DNA of 64,000 nucleotides from the NCBI RefSeq assembly GCF_013364275.1, contig NZ_CP054932.1, positions 9,052,001 through 9,116,000 of the forward strand, read 5' to 3'. Of the stretch, positions 41,659 to 50,367 are shown in pieces. A program made the position numbers and the translations under genes. Origin of the DNA: Actinomadura sp. NAK00032 (lineage in GTDB: Bacteria > Actinomycetota > Actinomycetes > Streptosporangiales > Streptosporangiaceae). Position 1 is the stretch's first letter. Each line of letters starts with the position of its first letter. The notes beneath the pieces were generated by a model. The model was given only the letters and a program-made list of their open reading frames with translations. It was not told the origin of the DNA and made no database searches.

Positions 41659-42207
41659 ATGAGCATCGCCGCCGTCGCCCCCGAGCTGACCGCCGGGACC
41701 TGGAACATCGACCCCGGGCACTCCGAGGTCACCTTCGTGATCCGGCACCTGATGACCAAGGTGCGCGGCACGTTCACCGAGTTCACCGGCTCGGTGCAGA
41801 TCGCCGAGGACCTCGCCGCGTCGACCGCGACGGCCGAGATCCAGGTCGGCTCGCTCGACACCCGCAACGCCGACCGGGACGCGCACGTGCGCACCTCCGA
41901 CGTCCTCGACGTCGAGAAGCACCCCACAATGACCTTCGCGACCAAGGGCGTGCGGGCCGAGGGCGGCGAGTACTTCCTGGACGGCGACCTGACCATCAAG
42001 GGCGTCACCCGCCCGGTCACCCTGTCCGTGGAGTTCAACGGCGTCGCCGAGGACCCCTGGGGCGGGACGCGCGCCGGCTTCTCCGCCGAGACCTCGATCA
42101 ACCGCAAGGACTGGGGCATCGAGTTCAACGTCCCGCTGAAGGGCGAGAAGGCCCTGCTCAGCGACAAGGTCGACATCCAGCTGGAGGTCCAGGCCGTCCG
42201 CGCCTGA
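41659..42207 (+). CDS. YceI-family lipid/isoprenoid-binding protein
   Basis: A 182-residue YceI lipocalin-like barrel. Signature elements: GTWNIDPGHSEVTFVIRHLM at residues 13-32, VRGTFTEFTG, ASIQVGSL-like strand 3, HPTMTFATKGV, and LTIKGVTRPVTL. There is no signal peptide, so it is cytoplasmic like most actinomycete members. It probably binds a polyprenyl or fatty-amide ligand. It is a single-gene unit with a strong promoter and operator pair upstream and a perfect terminator stem downstream. Confidence 0.9.
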   Translation: MSIAAVAPELTAGTWNIDPGHSEVTFVIRHLMTKVRGTFTEFTGSVQIAEDLAASTATAEIQVGSLDTRNADRDAHVRTSDVLDVEKHPTMTFATKGVRAEGGEYFLDGDLTIKGVTRPVTLSVEFNGVAEDPWGGTRAGFSAETSINRKDWGIEFNVPLKGEKALLSDKVDIQLEVQAVRA

Positions 42208-42226
42208 CCGTCTCCCGCACCCAGCT

Positions 42227-43678
42227 TCAGCGAGAAGGGCCGTCCGATTTCGGGCGGCCCTTCTCGCGTCCCTGGCCCTTCTCGCGTCCCTGGCCCTTCT
42301 CGCGTCCCTGGGCCTTCTCGCGTCCCTGGGGCGGGACGAGCGGCAGCCGGAGCGCGAACCGGGCACCGGCGGCGCGGTGCTCCTCGACGTGCAGCGTCCC
42401 GCCGTGCGCCCGCGCGATCTCGCGGGCGATCGCGAGGCCGAGGCCGGTGCCGCCGGCGTCCCGGCTGCGGGCGGTGTCGAGCCGGGTGAAGCGCTGGAAC
42501 ACGCGCTCCCGGTCGGCGGCCGGGATGCCCGGCCCGTCGTCGGTGACGGCGAGCAGCGCCTGCCCGTCCTCCCGCCGCACCTCCACCGTGATGGCCGACC
42601 CGGCGAACCGCTCGGCGTTGTCGAGCAGGTTGCCGAGCAGCCGGACGAGCTGCATCCGCACCCCGCGCACCGGGACGCCCGCGGACAGGTCCGTGGCGAT
42701 CCGCACCGGGAACGCGCGGCGGCGCAGCTCCGCGCCGGCGAGCGCGGCCAGGTCGATCGGCTCCTGGACCGCCGTCCCGCCGGTGCCGATGCGGGCGAGC
42801 AGCAGCAGGTCGGTGACGATCGACTCCAGCCGGTCGGTGTCGCGCAGCGCCGACCGGACGACCTCCTCCAGGTCGGTGTCGCCCGGGTGCATCGCGGCGT
42901 CCTCCAGGTTCGCCCGGAGGCCGGCGATCGGCGTGCGCAGCTCGTGCGAGGCGTCGGAGGCGAACTGGCGCTGCCGCCCGACGGCGCGCTCCAGCCGGTC
43001 GAGCGTCGCGTTCGCGGTACGGGCGAGCTGCGCGATCTCGTCCTCGCCGGCCGGCTGCGGGACGCGCCGGCTGAGGTCGGTGGCGCTGATCTCGGCGAGC
43101 TGCGCGCGGATCGCCTCGACCGGGCCGAGGGTGCGGCCGACGATCCGCCAGGTGATCCACGCGACGCCCCCGGCGAGCAGCAGCACGGCGGCGCCGAGCA
43201 CGCCTTCCAGCACTCCGTTCACCAAGTAGGACGGCAGCCGCTCCGCGGCGTACACGACGACGGAGTCCGGCGCGGTGCTGACCCGGATCGCCTCGACGAC
43301 GAAGCACTCCCGGCGCGGCCAGGTGCCGTCGCACACGGTGAAGTCGCGCACGCGCAGGTTGCTCGACGGCCAGAGTCTGCTCACCGGCGGCCGCCGCGCC
43401 TCGCCGGGCGTGGCGTTCGTCACCCGCCCGCCGGGCTCGACGACCTGGATGTGGAGGCGGCCTCCGGTGTCGTCGGGGATCGCGCCCTCCAGCGACCCGT
43501 CGCGGACGCCGCCGCTGACCCGGCGCGCGTCCACCTGCGTCTGCCGCAGGAGATCAGCCTTGACGTCGACGCGCACGGCGACGTCGACGCCGGCCGCCGT
43601 GATGCCGAGCACGAACGCGGCGATGACGGCGGCGACGAGCGTGTCCCGGGCCCGGATGGACCGGGGGCGCATGCGCAT
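42227..43678 (-). CDS. Sensor histidine kinase (OmpR-partner type), orphan
   Basis: A 483-residue kinase. Helix 1 (about 13-33), an extracytoplasmic domain (34-152) with two Cys (CDGTWPRREC) that could form a disulfide, and helix 2 (about 155-178) are followed by HAMP (180-232). HisKA has His245 (SDASHELRTPI). HATPase shows NLLDNAERFA, DDGPGIP and GTGLGLAIAREIA. The tail carries four copies of the six-residue unit QGREK(A/G), encoded by an 18-bp tandem repeat at 42258-42329. No response regulator gene adjoins it, so its partner must be elsewhere. Confidence 0.88.
   Translation of the reverse strand: MRMRPRSIRARDTLVAAVIAAFVLGITAAGVDVAVRVDVKADLLRQTQVDARRVSGGVRDGSLEGAIPDDTGGRLHIQVVEPGGRVTNATPGEARRPPVSRLWPSSNLRVRDFTVCDGTWPRRECFVVEAIRVSTAPDSVVVYAAERLPSYLVNGVLEGVLGAAVLLLAGGVAWITWRIVGRTLGPVEAIRAQLAEISATDLSRRVPQPAGEDEIAQLARTANATLDRLERAVGRQRQFASDASHELRTPIAGLRANLEDAAMHPGDTDLEEVVRSALRDTDRLESIVTDLLLLARIGTGGTAVQEPIDLAALAGAELRRRAFPVRIATDLSAGVPVRGVRMQLVRLLGNLLDNAERFAGSAITVEVRREDGQALLAVTDDGPGIPAADRERVFQRFTRLDTARSRDAGGTGLGLAIAREIARAHGGTLHVEEHRAAGARFALRLPLVPPQGREKAQGREKGQGREKGQGREKGRPKSDGPSR
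42230..42267. terminator. Perfect 13-bp hairpin after yceI, inside the kinase 3-prime end
   Basis: GCGAGAAGGGCCG (42230-42242) pairs exactly with CGGCCCTTCTCGC (42255-42267). The right arm is part of the first 18-bp repeat of the kinase tail, so further repeats could offer alternative pairings. It should end the yceI transcript. Confidence 0.8.
42258..42329 (-). repeat. Four 18-bp tandem repeats in the kinase C-terminal tail
   Basis: Units 42258-42275, 42276-42293, 42294-42311 and 42312-42329. The first three are identical and the fourth differs at one base. Eighteen bases keep the frame, giving repeated QGREK(A/G) with strong positive charge. This is prone to copy-number change by slippage. 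Confidence 0.9.
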
Positions 43679-43809
43679 GGGCCCTCCCGGGGAGACACGT
43701 TATCCATCGCTCACCAACGGGGAGTCCCAACATGGATGCCGGGTTTTCGCCTTCGCTTACCGGGACATCCCGTTTTATGACGGTTCCTCCGAAGCACAGG
43801 GACGGACAC

Positions 43810-45291
43810 ATGGGCAGGGACGTGGCTTCGGTCACCATCAGCGGCGAGGACCGGCGGCGGTACCGCGACAAAGTGCGCAGGTGCCTCGACGTGCTGGCCC
43901 GCATGCTGGGCGAATCCCAGTTCGACTTCGAACGCCCCCACATCGGGCTGGAGATCGAGCTCAACCTGATCGACGCGCTCGGCGACCCGCTGATGCGCAA
44001 CGCGGACGTCCTCAAGGCGATCGCCGACCCGGCCTGGGCGACCGAGCTCGGCCAGTTCAACCTGGAGATCAACATCCCGCCGCGCGAGCTCGGCGGGGAG
44101 GGCACCGGCGAGCTGGAGGCCGAGGTCCGCGACCACCTGCGGCACGCCGACGACCGCGCCACCGAGGTCGGCGGCCGGCTCCTCATGATCGGCATCCTGC
44201 CGACCCTGCGGCGCACCGACATCGGCGAGGAGACCCTCTCCGCCAACGCCCGCTACAAGATGCTGAACGACCAGATCTTCGCCGCCCGCGGCGAGGAGAT
44301 GCGCATCGCGATCGACGGGCGCGATCCGCTGCGCATGCACGCCGACACGATCATCCCCGAGGCCGCCTGCACCAGCGTCCAGTTCCACCTCCAGGTCAGC
44401 CCCGACCAGTTCGGCGCGTACTGGAACGCCGCCCAGGCCATCGCCGGCCCGCAGGTCGCGATGGGCGCCAACTCCCCGTTCCTGTTCGGGCACCGGCTCT
44501 GGCACGAGACCCGGATCACGCTGTTCGAGCAGGCCACCGACACCCGCCCGGACGAGTTGAAGACGCAGGGCGTCCGGCCCCGGGTCTGGTTCGGCGAGCG
44601 CTGGATCACCTCCGTGTTCGACCTGTTCGAGGAGAACACCCGCTACTTCCCGTCGCTGCTGCCGCTGTGCGACGACGAGGAGCCCCGGGACGTCCTGGAG
44701 GACGGCCGCATCCCCGAACTCGGCGAGCTGACCCTGCACAACGGCACGATCTACCGCTGGAACCGCCCCATCTACGCGGTCGTGAAAGGCCGCCCGCACC
44801 TGCGCGTCGAGAACCGCGTGCTGCCCGCCGGGCCGACCGTCGCCGACGTCGTCGCCAACGGCGCCTTCTACTACGGCGTCGTCCGGATGCTCGCCGAGGC
44901 CGACCGTCCCGTCTGGACCCGGATGTCCTTCGCCACCGCCGAGGAGAACCTGCACCGCGCCGCCCGCGACGGCCTCGACTCGACCCTCTACTGGCCCGGC
45001 ATGGGCGAGGTGCCCGCCGCCGAACTCGTCCTCCGCAAGCTCCTGCCGCTCGCCCACGAGGGCCTGGACCGGTGGGGCGTCGACCCCGCCCGCCGCGACC
45101 GGCTCCTCGGCATCATCGAGCGGCGCTGCGTCACCGGGCAGACCGGCGCCGCCTGGCAGATCGCCACCGTCAACGCCATCGAGGAGTCGTCCGGCACGTC
45201 CCGCCACGACGCGCTCCGCATGATGACCCGCTCCTACACCGAGCACATGCGCGCGAACACCCCCGTCCATATGTGGCCCACCGGGCCCTGA
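43810..45291 (+). CDS. GCS2-type glutamate-cysteine ligase-like carboxylate-amine ligase
   Basis: A 493-residue protein of the GCS2 superfamily. The metal/ATP-binding segment GLEIELNLID appears at about 46-55, FNLEINIPPREL at about 92-103, and the ACTSVQFHLQVSPDQFGAYWNA strand in mid-protein. It is longer than typical EgtA or YbdK and belongs to an actinobacterial subgroup whose amide product is not established, to my knowledge. ATG 43810 follows AGGGACGG; upstream starts add a non-conserved extension. It is divergent from the orphan kinase. Confidence 0.75.
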   Translation: MGRDVASVTISGEDRRRYRDKVRRCLDVLARMLGESQFDFERPHIGLEIELNLIDALGDPLMRNADVLKAIADPAWATELGQFNLEINIPPRELGGEGTGELEAEVRDHLRHADDRATEVGGRLLMIGILPTLRRTDIGEETLSANARYKMLNDQIFAARGEEMRIAIDGRDPLRMHADTIIPEAACTSVQFHLQVSPDQFGAYWNAAQAIAGPQVAMGANSPFLFGHRLWHETRITLFEQATDTRPDELKTQGVRPRVWFGERWITSVFDLFEENTRYFPSLLPLCDDEEPRDVLEDGRIPELGELTLHNGTIYRWNRPIYAVVKGRPHLRVENRVLPAGPTVADVVANGAFYYGVVRMLAEADRPVWTRMSFATAEENLHRAARDGLDSTLYWPGMGEVPAAELVLRKLLPLAHEGLDRWGVDPARRDRLLGIIERRCVTGQTGAAWQIATVNAIEESSGTSRHDALRMMTRSYTEHMRANTPVHMWPTGP

Positions 45292-45355
45292 TCTTCACGG
45301 CTCCTCCACATTCCATGCCCGGCGCACACATACCGGACTCCTAGAGTCTGGTCCC

Positions 45356-46042
45356 GTGACGGGTAATGAGACTCGCGTCCTCGTGGTCGAGGACGAGCCG
45401 ACGATCGCGCGCGCCGTGGCGGACCGGCTGGCCGCCGAGGGCTTCGGCGTGGAGACCGCCGGGGACGGACCCTCGGCGGTCGAGCGTGCGCGCTCGTACG
45501 AGCCGCACCTCATCGTGCTGGACGTGATGCTGCCCGGCTTCGACGGCCTGGAGGTGTGCCGCCGCGTCCAGGCCGAACGTCCCGTGCCGGTGCTCATGCT
45601 CACCGCGCGCGACGACGAGACGGACCTGCTCGTGGGCCTCGGCGTCGGCGCCGACGACTACGTGACCAAGCCGTTCAGCATGCGCGAGCTGGTCGCCCGC
45701 ATCCGGGCGGTGCTGCGGCGCGTGGAGCGGCCCGCCATGGAGGCGTCCGACGGTGCCGTGCGGCTCGGGGCGCTGGAGATCGACGAGCGCGCCCGCCGCG
45801 TCCGCCGGGACGGCCGCGAGGTGCACCTCACCCCCACCGAGTTCGACCTGCTCACCTGCCTGCTGCGCAACCGCGGGGCGGTGCTGACCCGCGCCGTCCT
45901 GCTGGAGCAGGTGTGGGACTGGGCGGACGCCTCCGGGACCCGCGTCGTCGACAGCCACGTGAAGGCGCTGCGCCGCAAGCTGGGGCAGGAGCTGATCCGC
46001 ACCGTGCACGGCGTCGGGTACAGCCTGGAGCCGGCGCCGTGA
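45356..46042 (+). CDS. OmpR/PhoB-type response regulator
   Basis: A 228-residue regulator. The receiver has Glu-Asp at 12-13, phospho-acceptor Asp56 (VLDVMLPGFDG) and Lys in DYVTKPFSMREL. The winged-helix effector at about 130-225 shows VHLTPTEFDLLTCLLRNRGAVL and GTRVVDSHVKALRRKL. TAGAGT at 45342-45347 sits about eight bases before the GTG with no ribosome site, so the operon mRNA is probably leaderless. It overlaps its kinase gene by 4 bases (GTGA). Confidence 0.93.
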   Translation: MTGNETRVLVVEDEPTIARAVADRLAAEGFGVETAGDGPSAVERARSYEPHLIVLDVMLPGFDGLEVCRRVQAERPVPVLMLTARDDETDLLVGLGVGADDYVTKPFSMRELVARIRAVLRRVERPAMEASDGAVRLGALEIDERARRVRRDGREVHLTPTEFDLLTCLLRNRGAVLTRAVLLEQVWDWADASGTRVVDSHVKALRRKLGQELIRTVHGVGYSLEPAP

Positions 46043-47094
46043 CCCCGATCGTCCACCGGCTGTGGGCGCGGCTGCCCCGCCCCCTGGACCCGCTCCGGTC
46101 GATCAAGGTCAAGTTCGGCGTCGTGGTCGTCGTGACCGCGTGCGTCGCCGTGCTGATCGTGCTGTGGGGGTACCCGCTGGGGTTCCGCGCGCGGCAGACG
46201 ATGCCGGTCGGCGTGCTGATCTCCCTCGTCGTGATACAGCTCCTCGCGCACGGGATGACCGCGCCGCTCCGGGAGATGACGGCGGCGGCACGGGCGATGG
46301 CGCGCGGCGACTACAGCCGCCGGGTGCGGGCCACGTCGCGGGACGAGGTCGGCGAGCTGGCGCAGGCGTTCAACCGGATGGCCGCCGACCTCGCCGAGGT
46401 GGAGCGGCAGCGCCGCGACTTCGTCGCCAACGTCTCGCACGAGCTGCGCACCCCGATCAGCGCGCTGCGCGCCGTCCTGGAGAACGTCGCGGACGGCGTC
46501 ACCCCGGCGACGCCCGACGTCCTGGAATCCGCGCTCGACCAGACCGAGCGGCTCGGGCGGCTCGTCACCCAGCTGCTCGACCTGTCCCGCGCCGAGGCCG
46601 GCGCGGCCGTCCTCGACCTGGCCGACATCGACGTCGCCGAGTTCGTGGACGGCGTCACCGCCGAGGCCCGCGCCGGGCACCCGGAGGCCGTCTTCGCCAC
46701 CGACGTGGCCCCCGGCCTGCACGCCGTCGCCGACCGCGACCGCCTGCACCAGATCGTCGCGAACCTGCTCGACAACGCCGCCCGGCACGGCCCGGACGGC
46801 CGCCCCGTCACCGTCACCGCGCGTCCCGCGAACCTCCCGGGCGGACTGATCATCGAAGTAGCCGATGAAGGACCCGGCATTCCCCCCGAAGAGCGCGCCC
46901 GCGTGTTCGAGCGCTTCTCCCGCGGCGCCGCGTCCGGCACCCGCGCCGGCACCCCCGGCGGCGGCACCGGCCTCGGCCTCGCCATCGCGAACTGGGCCGT
47001 GGACCTGCACGGCGGCGACATCACCGTCCTGGACACCCCGACCGGCTGCCGCATCCGCGTCCTGATCCCCCCACCCACCGGAGACCCCACATGA
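46039..47094 (+). CDS. Sensor histidine kinase, partner of the upstream regulator
   Basis: A 351-residue kinase with two helices (about 24-44 and 54-72) and almost no extracytoplasmic loop between them, so it probably senses membrane or intracellular cues. HAMP is at about 73-125, HisKA has His134 (ANVSHELRTPI), and HATPase shows NLLDNAARHG, DEGPGIPPEE and GTGLGLAIANWAVD. Start GTG 46039. The stop overlaps the DUF4173 gene by 4 bases, so all three are co-translated. Confidence 0.92.
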   Translation: MTPIVHRLWARLPRPLDPLRSIKVKFGVVVVVTACVAVLIVLWGYPLGFRARQTMPVGVLISLVVIQLLAHGMTAPLREMTAAARAMARGDYSRRVRATSRDEVGELAQAFNRMAADLAEVERQRRDFVANVSHELRTPISALRAVLENVADGVTPATPDVLESALDQTERLGRLVTQLLDLSRAEAGAAVLDLADIDVAEFVDGVTAEARAGHPEAVFATDVAPGLHAVADRDRLHQIVANLLDNAARHGPDGRPVTVTARPANLPGGLIIEVADEGPGIPPEERARVFERFSRGAASGTRAGTPGGGTGLGLAIANWAVDLHGGDITVLDTPTGCRIRVLIPPPTGDPT

Positions 47095-48932
47095 CCTCCA
47101 CCCCCGAAACACCCGACGAACCCGCACCAAAGCCGGACACCGGTCCGGGAGATGCAGCGGACCGGACGCCACCCCCCGCCGCCGACCAGACGCCCAGCGC
47201 CAAGCCGAGCGGGGCGCCCGTCGCGGAGCCTGGTGGCATGCCCGGCGCGGAGCCTGGCGGGACGTCCGGTGTGGGCGCCGAAGGGGCGCGCGGGGCGGCG
47301 GTCGCTCCCCCGCCGCCGCCGGGGGCGGTGGGTTATCCGGCTCATCAGGGGCCGCCGGTCTACGGGGCGCGGCCGGGATATGCGGCGGCGCCGGTCGTCT
47401 ACGCGCCCACCAAGCTCGAGAAGGCGCTGAAGGCGTGGAAGCGGCCGGTGCGGCCGATGGCGCCGTCGTTGATGGCGGGCACGCTGATCGCCGGGGTGAT
47501 CGGGGCCGTCGCGGTCGGGCCGCAGTTGCGGGAGGGGCTGTTCGGCGTCGGGGTCGTCATCGCCTCCGTGGCCGTCGCGTACGTGGCGGCGGCGTCGGCG
47601 TGGTCGGCGGGACGGATGGTGCGGCCCGGCGCCGGGAAGCGGGGGACGCGGGTCAACCGGACGGCGATCGTGTTCGGGCTGCTCGCCCTCGGCCTGGCCT
47701 CGACCGTCGCGCTGCGGGAGGCGGAGTGGGTCGTCGTGCCCGCGCTGATGCTCGCCGTCGCCACCGGGTCGTACGCGGCGTCCGGCGGGCGGTCGTGGGC
47801 GGAGGTCCTGCTCGGCGGGATCGCGGTCGCGCCGGCGGGCATCGCCATGCTGCCGTGGGTGGGGGAGAGCGCTTTCGAGACGGTCACGTCCGACAAGAGC
47901 AAGGCGTGGCCGGTCATCCGGACGTCCCTCGTCGCGGGCGGGCTGCTCGCGGTGTTCGGCGCGCTGTTCGTCGGGGCGGACGCGGCGTTCGGCAGCCTCG
48001 CCTCGGGCCTCGTCCCCGAGGTGTCGCCGTTCTCGGTGGTCCTCTACGCGGCCACCGGCGTCGTGACGATGGCGGTGGCGTCCGCCGGGGCCTACCTCGG
48101 CCAGTCGCCGCCGCCGCTGCGCATGCTGACCCCCGAGCGCGGCAGGCCCGCCGGGCGCTGGTCGTGGGCGGTGCCGATCGCGGCGCTCGACCTGCTGTTC
48201 CTGCTGTTCTGCGCGATCCAGGCCGGGGTGTTCCTCGCCGACGACAAGGACGAGCTGCTGCGCTCGACCGGCCTCACCTACGCCGAGTACGCGCGGCAGG
48301 GGTTCTTCCAGCTCGTCGTCGTGACCGTGCTGGTGCTGGTGGTCGTCGCCGTCGCCAAGCGCTACGCGCCGGCCGGGGGCCGGGGCGACGACGTGACCGT
48401 CCGGGTGCTGCTGGGGCTGCTGTGCGCGCTGACGCTCGTCGTCGTCGCGGTCGCGCTGCGCCGCCTCTACCTGTACGAGGAGACGTTCGGCTGGACGCGG
48501 CTGCGGCTGTGGGTGCACGCGTTCGAGCTGTGGCTCGGCCTCGTCGTGGTGATGGTGGCCGTCGCCGGCGTGGTGCGGGGGCGCGTCGCCTGGCTGCCGC
48601 GCGCGGTCGCGGGCACCGGCGCGGCGGCGATGATCGCGCTCGCGCTGCTCAACCCGGACGGGTTCATCGCCGAGCACAACGTCGCCCGGCACGCCGAGAC
48701 GGGCAAGATCGACGTCCCGTACCTGCGGGGGCTGTCCGCCGACGCGGTGCCCGCGCTGGACGCGCTGCCGGAGCCGCTGCGGTCGTGCGCGCTGCGCGAG
48801 ATCGCCTTCGACCTCGAAGAGAACGAGCCGGCGATGAGCGCCAACCTCGCGCGGTCGCGGGCCAGGAGGATCCTGGAGGAGCGCCCCGCCGACCGCTCGG
48901 TGGACTGCTTCAGCTCGTCTCGTCCATCGTGA
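47091..48932 (+). CDS. DUF4173/DUF4153 polytopic membrane protein
   Basis: A 613-residue protein. The first 100 residues are a Pro/Ala/Gly-rich cytoplasmic lead. From about 120 on there are ten or more transmembrane helices. The C-terminal FFQLVVVTVLVLVVVAVAKR and LYLYEETFGWTRLRLWVHAF segments are typical of DUF4173, and GLTYAEYARQGFF is the conserved loop. The function of the family is unknown. Co-translation with the two-component system suggests it is an accessory to signalling or its target. The last 23 bases overlap the convergent Nudix gene. Confidence 0.8.
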   Translation: MTSTPETPDEPAPKPDTGPGDAADRTPPPAADQTPSAKPSGAPVAEPGGMPGAEPGGTSGVGAEGARGAAVAPPPPPGAVGYPAHQGPPVYGARPGYAAAPVVYAPTKLEKALKAWKRPVRPMAPSLMAGTLIAGVIGAVAVGPQLREGLFGVGVVIASVAVAYVAAASAWSAGRMVRPGAGKRGTRVNRTAIVFGLLALGLASTVALREAEWVVVPALMLAVATGSYAASGGRSWAEVLLGGIAVAPAGIAMLPWVGESAFETVTSDKSKAWPVIRTSLVAGGLLAVFGALFVGADAAFGSLASGLVPEVSPFSVVLYAATGVVTMAVASAGAYLGQSPPPLRMLTPERGRPAGRWSWAVPIAALDLLFLLFCAIQAGVFLADDKDELLRSTGLTYAEYARQGFFQLVVVTVLVLVVVAVAKRYAPAGGRGDDVTVRVLLGLLCALTLVVVAVALRRLYLYEETFGWTRLRLWVHAFELWLGLVVVMVAVAGVVRGRVAWLPRAVAGTGAAAMIALALLNPDGFIAEHNVARHAETGKIDVPYLRGLSADAVPALDALPEPLRSCALREIAFDLEENEPAMSANLARSRARRILEERPADRSVDCFSSSRPS

Positions 48933-49458
48933 GCAGGGCGTAGGCGGCGAGGGTGGAGTCGTCGGTGATGCGGCCCGCCCTGATGAGCGCCTTGAACTCG
49001 TCCCTGGACACCCATTTCTGCCGCATGTCCTGCTCCTCGTGCTCGCGGTCGACCTCGCCCTCCTCCAGGTCGGAGGCGACGAAGATGTCGAAGCCCTGGC
49101 CGCTCGTCCCGTGCGAGCAGTTCAGGTGGCCGAGGTGGCGCAGCGTCCCGGCGCGCAGGCCGGTCTCCTGGGCGAGTTCGAGGCGGGCCAGGAGTTCGGG
49201 GTGGGCGCTCTGGCGGTCGGGGAGCGAGCCCTGCGGGAAGCTCCAGGTGCGCTTGCCGATCGGGTAGCGGTACTCCTCGACGAGGTGGAAGCCGCCGTCC
49301 TCGACCGGAATGACCAGCACGAAGTCGGGTTTGTCGACGACGCCGTAGATGCCGCGCGAGCCGTCCAGGCGCTCGACCTCGTCCTCCCGGACGACCATCC
49401 AGGGGTTCTCGTAGACGATCCGCGAGGCGACCTGGCGGACTGCGGGCTCTTCGGTCAT
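48910..49458 (-). CDS. Nudix hydrolase with a degenerate Nudix box
   Basis: A 182-residue Nudix-fold protein resembling ADP-ribose pyrophosphatase-type enzymes (ENPWMVVREDEVERLDG, FHLVEEYRYPIGKRTWSFPQG). The Nudix helix reads ARLELAQETGL where the consensus would be R-E-x-x-E-E-x-G. The Arg is replaced by Leu and the middle Glu by Gln, while the outer Glu residues remain. Activity is therefore in doubt. It follows the GntR gene with a one-base gap, so the two are co-transcribed and the protein may act as a ligand-sensing partner. Confidence 0.8.
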   Translation of the reverse strand: MTEEPAVRQVASRIVYENPWMVVREDEVERLDGSRGIYGVVDKPDFVLVIPVEDGGFHLVEEYRYPIGKRTWSFPQGSLPDRQSAHPELLARLELAQETGLRAGTLRHLGHLNCSHGTSGQGFDIFVASDLEEGEVDREHEEQDMRQKWVSRDEFKALIRAGRITDDSTLAAYALLTMDETS

Positions 49459-49459
49459 C

Positions 49460-50209
49460 TCAGGCTCCCGACCCGTAGCGGTAGACGAGTTCGTGACGGT
49501 CGCCGACCACCACCCGGTGGGTGACCTCGACGACGCGGTCGTCCTGGTCGTAGGCGCGCCGCCACAGCGTGAGGACGGGCTGGTCCGGGCCGATGCCGAG
49601 CGTCTCCTGCTCGTCCGCGCGGGGCAGCCGGCACGTCACCGCCTCCTCGAAGGTGATGCGGTGCCCGGCCTCCTCCAGCCGCGAGTAGATGCCGCCGGGG
49701 CCGGTGTTGACCTCCAGCAGCACCGGGATCTGCTCGACGACGGGCCAGATCACCCAGGTCGTCGCCGTCTGGACGGGCGGCTCCCCCTCCACGCCCTGCA
49801 CGCGCGCCCGCTCCAGTACCCGCGTCCCGACGGGGACGTCCAGCCGGGGCGCGAGCCGCGCGCAGGCGCGGATCTCGGTCACGGTCGTGCGGGTGAACGG
49901 GCGGCGCCCGCCGGTCTGCGCGGACACGTGGAAGCCGCGCCACTCGCCGACCTGCCGGGTGATGTCGGCGGCCGCGCGCCGCACCCGCGGCGCCGTGCGG
50001 ACCTGCGCGCCCGCGCCGTGCCGCAGCTGGACCAGGCCCGCCTCGGCGAGGATCCGCAGCGCCCGCCGCACGGTGGACCGGTCGGCGCCGAACTCCTCCG
50101 CCAGCCGCCGCTCGGACGGCAGCCAGGACCCCGGGTCGAGCTCGCCCTCGACGATGCGGGCGGCGAGCGCGTTCGAGATCACCTGTGCCTTCGTGGGGGG
50201 TCGCGGCAT
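49460..50209 (-). CDS. GntR-family regulator, HutC subfamily (UTRA domain)
   Basis: A 249-residue repressor. The winged helix spans residues 5-75 (IVEGELDPGSWLPSERRLAEE, DRSTVRRALRILAEAGLV). The UTRA ligand-binding domain covers about 95-245 (VLERARVQGVEGEPPVQTATTW, HRVVVGDRHELVYRYG). ATG 50209. A 22-bp perfect palindrome at 50324-50345 lies in the divergent promoter and is a strong operator candidate for this protein and the gene at 50368. The Nudix gene follows directly. Confidence 0.9.
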   Translation of the reverse strand: MPRPPTKAQVISNALAARIVEGELDPGSWLPSERRLAEEFGADRSTVRRALRILAEAGLVQLRHGAGAQVRTAPRVRRAAADITRQVGEWRGFHVSAQTGGRRPFTRTTVTEIRACARLAPRLDVPVGTRVLERARVQGVEGEPPVQTATTWVIWPVVEQIPVLLEVNTGPGGIYSRLEEAGHRITFEEAVTCRLPRADEQETLGIGPDQPVLTLWRRAYDQDDRVVEVTHRVVVGDRHELVYRYGSGA

Positions 50210-50323
50210 ACCAGATCAGATCCTGCTCCGGGTCGGTGCATTGACCTCACACCGTACAGATCCCACCCGTCCCGGCGGCCTTTTGGGGTTCTGCGGAACG
50301 CGTTGTGGGCGATGCTTGGTAGT

Positions 50324-50345
50324 CCTATGGTAGACCTACCATAGG
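50324..50345. promoter_or_regulatory. 22-bp perfect palindromic operator, probably GntR site
   Basis: CCTATGGTAG (50324-50333), a central AC, and CTACCATAGG (50336-50345) form a perfect palindrome. It lies 22 bases before the ATG at 50368 and about 115 bases from the divergent GntR start. GntR/HutC proteins bind palindromes of this size. Confidence 0.8.
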
Positions 50346-50367
50346 CCGACCGAGGGAGCCCCGGACC

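Noticed and set aside
48467-49015. Minus-strand frame over the DUF4173/Nudix junction
   Set aside because: Shadow of the DUF4173 gene; no domain, no ribosome site.
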